64,000 nucleotides of DNA from Eutreptiella sp. 'Long Island Sound 2002' (GCA_964036045.1 OZ038398.1:29194309-29258308); one strand, 5' to 3'. Shown: positions 42,551 through 53,704, numbered from the stretch's first letter. Numbers and translations are program-made. Notes: a model not told the origin generated them from the sequence alone.

Positions 42551-45192
42551 CTTCCCCATGTCAACGAGCTCTTTGCGGCCCTCTAACTCCATGATATGTC
42601 CCGGAAACGGCCCAAAAAGGCCCCCAGAAGCTCCAAATGCCGACAGCCACAAACCAAGAATAGGCCATATCTTTGGCTACATGGCTCAAAATGCGATTCC
42701 GAGGGCACCTAGTCCACCCGCAACCCCCCACTTTTTGTGGTTTCCACCCCTCAAAATTGCCCAAACGGACGCCTAGACCCCCCCCGTACCCAGGCCCACT
42801 AGGCTGCGGCAAGCTGCAAGCTCAAGCCCAAACAGGTGGGTGCCCAAATGGGTCAATAGGGTCCAGTAGGGGCAAAAAGATGACTTTTCTTAAAAATGAT
42901 CCTAGACCATGTGCGACGCTAAAAACAAGTGGTTTTGGACCGTTTTCAGGTGGTGGTGGCCCATTTTGGTCCTCCCAAAATCCCAAAATGCCTTGAAAAT
43001 GGGCTGTTTTGGGACCAAAAATGGGTGAAAAATGGGTCAAAAACGCATTTTTCCAAACCTCATCCTAGACCATTTGGGGTGCACAAACGGGTGAAATGAG
43101 CCCACTTTGAGCCCATTTTGAGCCCATTTTGGGGTATTTTGGCCCCTCAGAAGTCCATTTTAGGGGTATTTTGGCCCCTCAGAAGTCCAAAAGGCCTTGA
43201 AAGTGGGCCTCGTGGTGATGGGGTTCACTTGCAAGCTGTTTTCACTTTGTCAAGAGCCATCAATGTGTGAGTCATTCTTGATGTCCCTCACCAGTCATAG
43301 CTGATGTTTCCTCCCCCGCCAGCTCGGTCCCAATATTCAGTCTTGATAGGGTCACTGAGCTGGTGGAACCAGTCTTGGTTTTATAACCCTTTTTAGTGTC
43401 CAGGGTGGACCTACCAGGTTTAGCAGCAAGCAGCAAGCAGCAAGCAGCACGCGCGAAATGGGGAAAAATCAGAACTCTGTCGTGGTGCCTCAGATTCGGC
43501 TGAAAATTTGGTGGATGATACCTATGGGTGTGAAGTACAATCACACAAAGTATGAGCGAGAAACTCAACGGTGGCGGCCGAGAACGGGATTCGCAAGTGG
43601 CGGACCTCAGTCTCAAAAACTGCAGTTTAGGGCCAAAAACAGCCAATTTTGGGCCAAAAAAGCCCTAGAACACATTCAAAACGGCCAAACGAAGGGAAAC
43701 GGTGGGTGCACTGCATGTGCAGCTTGACTTCCCCATGTCAACGAGCTCTTTGCGGCCCTCTAACTCCATGATATGTCCCGGAAACGGCCCAAAAAGGCCC
43801 CCAGAAGCTCCAAATGCTGACAGCCACAAACCAAGAATAGGCCATATCTTTGGCTACATGGCTCAAAATGCGATTCCGAGCCCCCCACTTTTTGTGGTTT
43901 CCACCCCTCAGAATTGCCTAAAGGGATGCCTAGACCCCAATACCTAGGCCCACTAGGCTGCAGCAAGTTGCAAGCTCAAGCCCAAACACGTGGGTGCCCA
44001 AATGGGTCAACAGGGTCCAATAGGGGCAAAAAGATGACTTTCCTAAAAAATGATCCTAGACCATGTGTGATGCTAAAAATAAGTGGCTTTGGACTGTCTT
44101 GAGGTTGTAGTGGCCCATGGTGGTCCTTTGACAATCCCCAAATGCCTTGAAAATGGGCTCTTTTGGGACCAAAAATGGGTCAAAAATGGGTCAAAAACGC
44201 ATTTTTCCAAACCTCATCGTAGACCATTTGGGGTGCACTAACGGGTGAAACGAGCCCATTTTGAGCCCGTTTTGGGGGCATTTTGGCCCCTCACAAGTCC
44301 AACAAAAGCCTTGAAAGTGGGCCTTGTGGTGAAGGGGATCACTTGCAAGCCGATTCCACTCTGTCAACGGGCTTCAATGTGTGACTCATTGGTGTCCCTC
44401 ACCATTCATAGCCGATGTACTCTCCCCCACCAGCTCGGTCCCAATATTCAGTCTTGATTAGGGTTAGCCCTAGGGTTAGGGTCAGGGTCACCGAGCTGGT
44501 GGAACCAGTCTTGGTTTTATAACCCTTTTCACCGAGCTGGTGGAACCAGTCTTGGTTTTATAACCCTTTTTAGTGTCTAGGGTGGACCTACCAGGTTTAG
44601 CAGCAGCAGCAGCAAGCAGCAGCAAGCAGCAAGCAGCACGCGCGAAATGGGGAAAAATCAGAACTCCGTCGTGGTGCTTCGGATTCGGCCGAAATTTCGG
44701 TGGATGATACCTATGGGTGTGAGGGACAACCCTACAAAGTATGAGCCAGAAACTCAACGGTGGCGGCCGGGAACGGGTGTCGCAAGTGGCGGACCTCAGT
44801 TTCAAAAACTGCAGTTTAGGGCCAAAACAGCCATTTTTGGGCCAAAAAAGCCCTAGAACCCATTCAAAACGGCCAAACAAAGGGAAACGGTGGGTACACT
44901 CCACGTGCGGCTTGACTTTCCTGTGTCAACGAGCTCTTTGCGGCCCTCTAACTCCACCATATGTCCTTGAAACGGCCCAAAAAGACCCCAGAAGCCCCAA
45001 ATTTTGTGCAGATTGGCCGGCAACAACCACAAACCAAGAACATGCCATATCTTTGGCTACATGGTCCAAAACGCGATTCTGAGGTCACCTAGTCCACCCG
45101 CAACCCCCCACTTTTTGTGGTTCCCACCCCTCAGAATTGCCCAAACGAACGCCTAGACCCCCATACATAGCCCTAGCAGGCTGCGGCAAGCT

Positions 45193-46450
45193 GCAAGCTC
45201 AAGCCCAAACAGGTGGGTGCCCAAATGGGTCAACAGGGTCCAGTAGGGGCAAAAAATGACTTTTTTCAAAAATGATCCTACACCATGTGTGATGCTAAAA
45301 CAAGTGTTTTTGGACAGTTTTGAGCTTGTGGTGGCCCATTTTGGTCCTCCGAAAATCCCAAAATGCCTTGAAAATGGGCTGTTTTGGGACCAAAAATGGG
45401 TGAAAAATGGGTCAAAAACACATTTTTCCAAACCTCATCCTTGACCATTTGGGGTGCACCAACGAGTGAAATGGACCCATTTTGAGCCCATTTTGGGGGA
45501 ATTTGGCCCCTCAGAAGTCCAAAAAAGCCTTGAAAGTGGGCCTTGTGGTGATGGGCATCACTTGCAAGCCGATTGCACTCTATCAACGGCCTTCAATGTG
45601 TGACTCATTGGTGTAAGCTCAAGCCCAAACAGGTGGGTGCCCAAATGGGTCATCAGGGTCCAGTAGGGGCAAAAAATGACTTTTTTCAAAAATGATCCTA
45701 CACCATGTGTGATGCTAAAACAAGTGTTTTTGGACAGTTTTGAGCTTCTGGTGGCCCTTTTTGGTCCTCCGAAAATCCCAAAATGCCTTGAAAATGGGCT
45801 GTTTTGGGACCAAAAATGGGTGAAAAATGGGTCAAAAACACATTTTTCCAAACCTCATCCTTGACCATTTGGGGTGCACCAACGAGTGAAATGGACCCAT
45901 TTTGAGCCCATTTTGGGGGAATTTGGCCCCTCAGAAGTCCAAAAAAGCCTTGAAAGTGGGCCTTGTGGTGATGGGCATCACTTGCAAGCCGATTCCACTC
46001 TATCAACGGCCTTCAATGTGTGACTCATTGGTGTAAGCTCAAGCCCAAACAGGTTGGTGCCCAAATGGGTCAACAGGGTCCAGTAGGGGCAAAAAATGAC
46101 TTTTTTCAAAAATGTTCCTACACCATGTGTGATGCTAAAACAAGTGTTTTTGGACGGTTTTGAGCTTCTGGTGGCCCTTTTTGGTCCTCTGAAAATCCCA
46201 AAATGCCTTGAAAATGGGCTGTTTTGCGACCAAAGATGGGTCAAAAATCGGTCAAAAACGCATTTTTCCGAACCTCATCCTAGACCATTTGGGGTGCACA
46301 AACGGGTCAAATGAGTCCATTTTGAGCCCATTTTGGGGCATTTTGGCCCCTCAAAAGTCCAAAAAGCCTTGAAAGTGGGCCTCGTGGTGATGGGGTTCAC
46401 TTGCAACCTTGTTTCACTTCGTCAAGAGCCATCAGTGTGTGAGTCATTCT
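45193..46450 (+). repeat. Three 420-bp internal tandem copies
   Basis: GCTCAAGCCCAAACAGGTGG begins at about 45197, 45617 and 46037, a period of 420 bp. The copies are almost identical (a few substitutions), so this expansion is younger than the main ~1.1-kb array. Confidence 0.88.
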
Positions 46451-47601
46451 TGATGTCCCTCACCAGTCATATCTAATGTTCCCTCCCCCACCAGCTCGGT
46501 CCCAATATTCACTCTTGATTAGTGTCTAGGGTGGACCTGACAGGTTTGGCAAGCAAGCAAGCAGCAACAAGCAGCAAGCAGCACGCGCGAAATGGGGAAA
46601 AACCAGAACTCCGTCATGGTGCTTCAGATTCAGGTGAAATTTTGGTGGATGATACCTATGGGTGTGAAGTACAATCACACAAAGTTTGAGCAAGAAACTC
46701 AACGGTGGCGGCCGGAAACGGGATTCGCAAGTGGCGGACCTCAGTTTCAAAAACTGCAGTTTAGGGCCAAAAGCAGCCATTTTTGGGCCAAAAAAGCCCT
46801 GGAACACGTTCAAAACGGCCAAACGAAGGGAAACGGTGGGTACACTACACGTGCGGCTTGACTTCCCCGTTTCAACGAGCTCTTTGGGGCCCTCTAACTC
46901 CATGATATGTCCCGGAAACGGCCCAAAAAGGCCCCCAGAAGCTCCAAATGCCGACAGCCACAAACCAAGAATAGGCCATATCTTGGGCTACATGGCTCAA
47001 AATGCGATTCCGAGGGCACCTACTCCACCCGCAACCCCCCACTTTTTGTGGTTTCCACCCCTCAGAATTGCCCAAATAGACGCCTAGACCCCAATACCTA
47101 GGCCCACTAGGCCGCGGCAAGCCGCAAGCTCAAGCCCAAACAGGTGAGTGCCCAAATGGGTCAACAGGGTCCAGTAGGGGCAAAAAGATGACTTTTCTCA
47201 AAAATGATCCTAGACCATGTGCGACGCTAAAACAAGTGCTTTTGGACCGTTTTGAGCTTGTGGTGGCCCATTTTGGTCCTCCCAAAATCCCAAAATGCCT
47301 TGAAAATGGGCTGTTTTGGGACCAAAAATGGGTCAAAAATGGGTCAAAAACGCATCTTTCCAAACCTCATACCACACCATTTTGGGTGCACCAAGGGGTG
47401 CAATGAGCCCATTTTGAGCCCATTTTGGGGCATTGTGGACCCTCACAAGTCCAACAAAAGCCTTGAAAGTGGGCCTCGTGGTGATGGTGCACTCTGATTT
47501 CACTTTGTCAAGAGCCATCAATGTGTGAATCATTCTTGATGTCCCTCACCAGTCATAGCTGATGTTCCCTCCCCCACCAGCTCGGTCCCAATATTCAGCC
47601 T

Positions 47602-47670
47602 TGATTAGGGCCAGGGTTAGGGTTAGGGTCAAGATTAGGGCTAGGGTTAGGGCTAGGGTTGCCGTTAGGA
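47602..47670 (+). repeat. Telomere-like tract
   Basis: A run of GGTTAGGGTTAGGGTCAAGA, TTAGGGCTAGGGTTAGGG and similar units ends the tandem array. A shorter one is at 44456-44490. It could be interstitial telomeric sequence or simply part of the repeat. Confidence 0.7.
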
Positions 47671-48315
47671 TCTGCAGCCCTCCTGAAGCCCTCCTTCAGG
47701 TCAAAATTTTTTTTGGTTGTTTTAACACAAATATGAATTTTCTACAAAACTTTGAGTATTTTAAGTATAAACACATAGTATCAAAAAAAATTGGTGCCTC
47801 TAGCGCCGGACAGTTTTCTCTAGGGACACTTGTTGGTGGCTAACCCGGCACCAATGTCTTTCAAAACCTGGGGTTGGGGGGGGGGGCGGGTGGGGGGGGG
47901 GGAAGGGCGGCGGCGGGGGGGTGTCGCATACAAGCACCGGGTCCGGCCGCCCCCCCTTGTCGCCAGGCTATGGCAATCTCAATCTCAGGGATCCAGCGCA
48001 GGCTCTCCCGCCCCACCAGCCACTCCGTAGAGGAGCCCTTGTGGACCTTGGCGCCAGTTGGGGACTGAGAGTGTGAAGATACTGGCTCTGAGGGAATGAA
48101 GCCGTGAAGAGGCTCACGAGGAAGAGGAGAAATATCCCCCATGTCGCCCGACTCCGAATCCAATTTGGCTGAGCCTGATGGGGTGCCTAATGCCACGCAC
48201 CTTAGTCCTACAGCTGGAGGTCGCAGATGGGTGCGTTGAGCCCGTAGCCCACCGCCTGTATCAGCCGCTAGTGGAGCTGCCGAGGAAGCTCAAAATCGTG
48301 TGTCTGCATGCTGTG
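47671..48315. other. Array-to-protease spacer
   Basis: 47690-47830 is AT-rich. 47873-47922 is a G-rich run, after which GGGGGGTGTCGCAT (47919-47932) is the near-exact reverse complement of ATGCGACATCCCCCC at 41981-41995. The Gag-side and protease-side edges of the intervening block thus carry an inverted repeat. No gene. Confidence 0.4.
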
Positions 48316-48318
48316 TGA

Positions 48319-48581
48319 CAGATTGGTCGTGAGAAGAGACTACACTTGAAGGCCAGGGTTTCCACTGGCGGTAGGGAGCAGGTTCTCGACGTTCTCGTCA
48401 ACACGGGCGCACAAATTAGCCTGGTCAAGACTAGCCTGCTGCCCCGTGATTCTGTGCGACCAAGCCAAAGACCCGTGAGGCTAAAGGTAGCTAATGGACA
48501 GTACATGTCGGGGTGCACCAGAGAGGCCATGCTGACCCTCGACTTCATCAATGATGAGGAGCTCAGTCGACCCGATCTTGG
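48319..48581 (+). pseudogene. Retropepsin-like protease, 5' part (interrupted)
   Basis: The frame after the stop at 48316 reads ...QVLDVLVNTGAQISLVKTSL, the flap-and-active-site layout of retroelement aspartic proteases (h-h-D-T/S-G-A-x-x-S). The catalytic Asp codon is AAC (48400-48402), one G-to-A change from GAC, so the enzyme is inactive. VRLKVANGQYMSGCTREAM then matches the strand pairs that follow. The frame is cut at 48581 by the hAT element and resumes at 51020. Confidence 0.72.
48574..48581. repeat. Target-site duplication, left (GATCTTGG)
   Basis: Eight bases identical to 51012-51019. Confidence 0.88.
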
Positions 48582-51011
48582 CAAGGGGGGGGTGGAAAAA
48601 AAATTACTGGAAACCGCATACAGTTTTTTTTTGCGCAGCCAACCCCCGGAGGGTGGGGGGGTGACGCAAATTTTTTCCTTACACATATGACCAAAAATTT
48701 TACCAAACAAAGCCGTTTCAAAGCAAAAATAGTGCACGTTGATCTCTTGACACCATCGCTCCATCAATGTGAAGACCACGGCCCCGGCTCAACGTGCAAA
48801 GCGTGGTAGGGAAGTCTCACCCTTTAACTGTGGTTAAGGAGGAGGGGTGTTACTCCCTCGGTCACAAGTAGCAGAGCCCCAATACTACTTCTTTCCCCAT
48901 ACCCCGTGGTTCAGGCAACAACCTGCCTGAGCCACCACGTCACAGGGTGCCAATTTCTGTGATGTAGTCGTTTCGGTTCGCATGTTGCGACGTTTCGCGT
49001 TTGGAGTCGTTTCGCGTTTCGAGTTGCCGTGCTTGCTACTAAGCTGCTACCTACTGCTTCTTGGCCTTCCCACCATGGGAAGCCGCGGCTTGCTTCTTGC
49101 CCTTGCCCTTGCCGAAACCAATTGCACGAGGTATTCTGCAGAGAACAACATGCAGGGCAAGGGTTATCGGCGGACTTTGCCATTCCATTCGCTACACTCC
49201 CCTGCTCAGCCTTGCCCTGCCCTACCCTGCCCTCCCGTGCTCCCAATTTCACACCTCCCACACAGGAATGACGTGGTAGTGATCGTAGTGGTGAGCGGCG
49301 ATGGACATCACTGTCCCATATTCTCCTAGATGAACGTTCTCATCGCCATCGAGCCGCATAGCGAAGGCATCAACCTCCACCTCGGTACGAAGAGCGAACC
49401 GCTCGGGGCAGCACGTTGTGCATATTCCCGATGCTTGGCAATGACGATCAACACCAACCAAGGCCTCCAAAAAGATCTCATCCACCAAGATGTCCCACAA
49501 CAAAGGACATTCCACTTTCGGTATGGTTGGGCAGCAATGGGGGGTCCAAGCGGAGGCGTTCTCTCGACATGTCCTCGGAGGGGAGGTGTCCAGCGCGATT
49601 CCAAGCACATAATGCGCGGCTGCCACCAATGCCAATAGCAACAAGGCACGCCAAATCACGATCCGTCACATTGTAAGAGCGGATTTGAATCACTCTCGAC
49701 AAATCCTCTAATACAGCGGCTGCACTTTGCCCAGCGGCAATGAGGCGCGCAGCGCGGCGTGATGCCAAGAGACGGTCATCGGCACCAATCGCGCAGATCA
49801 GAGCCTTGTGTGCATCGCACTTTTGCACTAGAGTCTCGCAGACATCCGAGACATGGCGAAGTGCTGTAATTGCGGTATTCTTGTCGGCACGATGCGCGTT
49901 TGCGCGCTTTGCCAAATTGAGGAATCCCAGTTTGAAATGTTCTGTGCTAGAATCAGCGTTGCGTTCCTCACGCATCCATTTGCACAGTGTTTTATTGCGT
50001 GGCACCTTATAGCACGGGTTGCAAGGCAATTTCTCGCCAGAATCACCAAAGCGTGCCTTTGCAGTACATGGGGGGTCCAATGACACAATCCCCATGCCAT
50101 CCACGTACCTCCAGTGGACTTTCTCATATGCATGCCGCATCACGGGGTATTTGCCACGCAAGGCATTGGCATTGGGAATACCCAAGGGCACGGCTCCCGT
50201 GCACTTGTCATTGATGGTTGGGGGAGGAGCGGCACCTTGTGTCTCTGGGTCATTTGCTGCAACCTCATCTTCCCCATCGCTCTCTATCGGAGGGGGCACC
50301 TCCTCCGCCACCCGTGGGGGGGTAGCAGAGAAAAATTGTGTAACAGCCAATTGGCGTTTGGGCTTCAACGGGGGGGCTGTACCAGCCCGGTGTTTCCGAC
50401 CCTGACAATGAGCAGCAAATTGCTGTGTGTCCGGACCGGCCAAAACTGATAGCCGCTCCCCACAAATACAATTCCACCCGTCCACGGTGCGGTTCGCCCA
50501 TGCAATGTTCAGCAGAGAAGAAAGAGAAGAAGATGACATGTCTAGAGTGCAAAGCAAAAACACACTTACACTCGACCTCTCCTCCAATCCAAATGACGAA
50601 GCACCACAACGAAATTGATGCATCAATAGGTTCAAACAATTCTTTATATGCCATGTGCCAAAAAGAAATGCAGACACGTTCACTAATTTGATGCAAAGAA
50701 TTCAATCCTTGTCCCTACATTGGTCCCTAGAAGCAAAAAAAATAAAAGCACCCTCACAAATAACCTCTACCAAAAGCACAAATTTGAAATGATCAATGGG
50801 TTCAAACAAATTCCGTACATGCCAATGTGCAAAGGGAAATTTGGTGCAAAGAATTCCATTTTTGCAACAAGAGTTGGCCTTGGGTAAAAATTTTTCCAAA
50901 TGCTACAATTATGGCGGGACAGCTTTTTTTGCGCAAGCAACCCCTGGAGGGTGGGGGGAGGGTACGCAATTTTGTTCCATGCGCGCAATTTTTTTCCACC
51001 CCCCCCCCCTG
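48582..51011 (-). mobile_element. hAT transposon inserted in the protease
   Basis: 2,430 bp, bounded by perfect 8-bp duplications GATCTTGG. The left end is CAAGGGGGGGGTGGAAAA. The right end is the complement of CAGGGGGGGGGGGTGGAAAA, so the terminal inverted repeats differ only in length of the G run and one base. Just inside each end is a ~50-bp subterminal repeat (GCGCA.GCAACCCC.GGAGGG). Deleting the element plus one duplication (2,438 bp) rejoins the protease frame exactly. The one long ORF inside is on the minus strand. Confidence 0.88.
49478..50683 (-). CDS. hAT-element protein with BED-like zinc finger
   Basis: 401 codons starting near the right end of the hAT element. A finger-like CICGERLSVLAGPDTQQF..HCQGRKH lies around residues 70-95. 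It is followed by RQLAVTQFFSATPP, close to a PCNA-interacting (PIP) box (Q-x-x-h-x-x-F-F), an acidic linker, then a cysteine/lysine-rich and helical region (LGFLNLAKRANAHR, ALRHVSDVCETLVQKCDAHK). The hAT dimerisation domain is not visible. The frame ends at 49478, and other frames downstream to 49249 hold possible continuation. Likely a truncated or frameshifted transposase. Confidence 0.5.
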   Translation of the reverse strand: MNVSAFLFGTWHIKNCLNLLMHQFRCGASSFGLEERSSVSVFLLCTLDMSSSSLSSLLNIAWANRTVDGWNCICGERLSVLAGPDTQQFAAHCQGRKHRAGTAPPLKPKRQLAVTQFFSATPPRVAEEVPPPIESDGEDEVAANDPETQGAAPPPTINDKCTGAVPLGIPNANALRGKYPVMRHAYEKVHWRYVDGMGIVSLDPPCTAKARFGDSGEKLPCNPCYKVPRNKTLCKWMREERNADSSTEHFKLGFLNLAKRANAHRADKNTAITALRHVSDVCETLVQKCDAHKALICAIGADDRLLASRRAARLIAAGQSAAAVLEDLSRVIQIRSYNVTDRDLACLVAIGIGGSRALCAWNRAGHLPSEDMSRERLRLDPPLLPNHTESGMSFVVGHLGG

Positions 51012-51019
51012 GATCTTGG
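51012..51019. repeat. Target-site duplication, right (GATCTTGG)
   Basis: Identical to 48574-48581. Confidence 0.88.
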
Positions 51020-51913
51020 TCAACCCATATCACTGGAGGCCCTCTTCTATGAGGTCGACATGGAGTGGGACATGATCATGGATAACGACTTCATGGTTGA
51101 CACAAGCACCGGCTTTTTTCCGGCTCAGTCCAGCATGACGCTGTATCGAGAGGACCGTTTGCTATGGTTTTCAACCACACACCACCAAGTATCTTGTGCC
51201 TGGATATGGCCCGAGTGGGACCAGATCGAGAAGGCGATCAAGACCATCCAGGCCATTGACCGACCCCCGAACAAGTATGGATTTGGAAATGGTGCAGCGA
51301 GCTGTCGAAGAGTTGGGAGCTCTATCCCCAACGGTGGATGTGTTTGCCTACGGCCATTCTACCCACCTTCGGGTATGTGAGCGGTTTTGGACAGCTCACG
51401 ACTCGGCCTGGAGACACCACTGGCGGCCAAACCAAAGAGTCCTATGGATCCACTGCCCCCGGAAACCACTTGGGCACAACTGTGGCAAAGGTGGAGAGGG
51501 ATCGTACACACGGGTTTGTGGTGGTGAGTGGAGTATCCCCGGAGGATAAAAAAGGTGTCAACCTGACGAATTGACTGGAACGGGTGAGCCTCAACAAGCT
51601 CATCTGTGTCCCTGGCGAATGCGTCGATCAAGACGCGGTAGGCAAGGCGTTGCCACCCCAAAAATGGGCCACCCACGCGTACTGCGTCTCGGGATGCCAT
51701 GCCCATGAGGATTCGGAGGTCTGTACTATCAACCGGATCCAGGCGGAGCCGTGGCGGAAGATGTTGGCCATCCTTGTCCTCAAAAAAGACTTCGCACCCG
51801 GGGAGGAAATTAACGTCAGTCCCAACGACTGGGACATGGTCCAGGGGTACATGAGCAGTCCGTTGGATGAGTGGGCGGCCGCCAAGGGAAGGGCCAAGCA
51901 CCCAAAGGACTAG
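51020..51913 (+). pseudogene. Retropepsin-like protease, 3' part, and downstream retroelement coding
   Basis: The frame reads EVDMEWDMIMDNDFMVDTST, the h-h-h-G/N-x-D-F-h strand of retroelement proteases, then runs to 51380. At ~51280 coding moves to another frame: LSPTVDVFAYGHSTHLRVCE, RFWT..D..W...W..N..LWI.CP. This resembles the methyltransferase-like or RNase H-associated module of DIRS/Ty3-type elements (VD.FA...RF). At ~51480 it shifts again to TVAKVERDRTHGFVVVSG, a TGA where Trp would fit (51571), and LERVSLNKLICVPGECVDQD to 51913. No reverse transcriptase was found. Degenerate. Confidence 0.55.
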
Positions 51914-51924
51914 TGGGTGGAGGA

Positions 51925-52085
51925 AAGTGTGCCAATTGCCGGTTTCACGCAATCAGTTCATGCCTTGGCACTTCTCTGGGAATTGTCGTGGCACCTCTTG
52001 ATGCCATTGATTTCTCCCCCTGCCCGGGCCCTGCATGCAGATTGAGGGTGATTTGTTGGTCAGAGTATAGTGTCCTCCGCAGCCT
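51925..52085 (+). repeat. Dispersed ~170-bp 'CCAATTGCC' repeat, copy 2
   Basis: GTGTGCCAATTGCC, TTCATGCCTTGGCA, TTGATGCCATTGATTTC, CTGCATGCAGATTGAG, TTTGTTGGTC: the same order as 38395-38580. It directly follows the retroelement relic. Confidence 0.65.
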
Positions 52086-52249
52086 ATTTTCTTTTTGACT
52101 GACTCCAAAAGTTCAAAGAGTACTCAAGACCGTGCTTGGGAAAGTGGGTGTCTCCAGCATATGATACAGTGGATCCCCGCAACGCGGCGCACATGGCAAT
52201 GACCCAAAGTTCACATGCGTATACCAGAGGGCTCTCTAATGCGGTAGGC

Positions 52250-53370
52250 ATGGGGCTGGCTGTAGAACAGGCCCAGTCCAACGGTCAGGGGTGAGAAGGG
52301 TGGACTTTGGGGCTGGGTGGCGGACTAGGCTTTTGAGGATCGCCGGCCAAACCCCGCCCTCCGGTACTACCGGGTGGACGGGGGCTGGTACCTGCTCACC
52401 AAGAGGGTTCACCAAAGAACAATGGCACGATACAACGCCCGATCTAGGGACCAAAGGGAGCCCAGAGGGGGAAACCCATGGGAGGTAGTGGGCAGGGCAT
52501 CCAAAGCAAGACGAAGAGCAGAGACGCCGCCATGGTGCTTAGACGGGGCCCACCCTCCACACCGACAACCTGTTTTTTTTGGCGTTCGGGCACCTCATGA
52601 GTTCAGAGTTCATCGGGAAAGCTATGAACAAAGAAGACACTCTTTGAGGTTTGCGTAGCGTATGTACAACCGTTGTAACGATAGCCACGGACTTCATGCG
52701 GGTTATGCATGTCCACAAGTGGACATGTGTGGGCATCTCAAGCGTCAATGGTCAAGTCAGCGCAAACGAGGTTTGCCACGGAGACCATCTGTTCACCCAG
52801 TCAAACCAGAAATGACAGTCACCGTAGGCTCTCATTAGGTCACAGTTTGCTTCTCTCACCGCACTGCCACGTCCCGCCACACCGTGTTATAGTCTGTTGG
52901 CGCACCTGCTGTTAGCAACAACGTCAACCTCCTCCCTGTTAAGCACCAACGGTGTTCTTGCACGCCTACTAGCCACACAACACCCTTACCACCTTGCACA
53001 GTCATAGTCCCCGTCTATCTTGGATAGGTGCCCACTTTCGCTGGGCAAGCCTTAGCACACATCATTCACTCTGCATCGGTCCCCCTTTCATGCCAATGCC
53101 AACTAGGTGCGCCCTGGTCGCCATACGTCCCACCAATCAAGGCAGATAAAGAAGCCCGCATAGGCTCTCATTTGGTCAGAGATTGGGTCCATGTGCCTTC
53201 CTCCCGTTGCACTGCACCGTCCCACACCATGTCATCCTGCGTAGGTGCATTTGCCGTCGGCGATGGCATATTGTTCACCCTATTGGGCACAAATAACGTC
53301 ACTGTGCATCAACTAGTTGTCTGGCACCCTTCCGATCAACTTGCAGAGCAATTCTCCTCATCTTCCCCTG
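52250..53370 (+). repeat. Segment alpha-beta, copy B
   Basis: The counterpart of 34720-35875. Here the beta part runs directly into gamma with 'TCATCTTCCCCTGGTAGGTG', lacking the ~1.65 kb present in copy A. The phrase 'GGTG.CCACTTTCGCTGGGCA' occurs twice (53031 and 53377), showing an extra internal duplication. Confidence 0.75.
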
Positions 53371-53704
53371 GTAGGTGACCACTTTCGCTGGGCAGGGCTT
53401 TGGCACGCATCATTCGCTCTGCATCGGTCATGGTAGTGCGTTCACCCGGGCCTTTAACCGGCTTCCTAATCGCCGTTGGACGCAGCTGCCGCTGCTCTAC
53501 TCAGCTTATCTCCCAATGGGGAAAAGAGACGATGTTGTCTTTCGGCAGTGGATGGTGGGCCGTGTTTGGCGCTTATGGGGCCTCTCAGGTCCCTCACGGA
53601 CGGGTAATGTAACATATGTTGCTGTGTGTGTGTCGGCCCCATTTGGCATTAGCGTGGGCACAGTTATAGTCTACAGGGGCCGTGGTCACTGTGTTGGCCG
53701 CTCG

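Larger units (their letters stand above)
42140..47605 (+). repeat. Tandem array of ~1.1-1.2 kb units (about four)
   Basis: Units start near 42146, 43349, 44485 and 46520. Each opens with ACCGAGCTGGTGGAACCAGT and 'GTCTAGGGTGGACCTACCAGG', a GCAAGCAGCAAGCAGC tract and ACGCGCGAAATGGG. Each closes with CCCTCACCAGTCAT..CCTCCCCCACCAGCTCGGT. The end CCACCAGCTCGGT is the reverse complement of the next unit's ACCGAGCTGGTGG, so junctions are palindromic. The third unit carries three internal 420-bp copies (about 45193-46450). Telomere-like TTAGGG runs lie at the junctions near 44456-44490 and at the end. Confidence 0.85.

Noticed and set aside
47602-47670. A chromosome end
   Set aside because: The TTAGGG-like tract is short, irregular and continues into retroelement sequence, so it is interstitial.
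41979-47935. The whole Gag-to-protease gap as a single terminal-inverted-repeat transposon
   Set aside because: The 15-bp inverted match at its edges is suggestive, but no target duplication could be found on either side. Kept as a hypothesis only.
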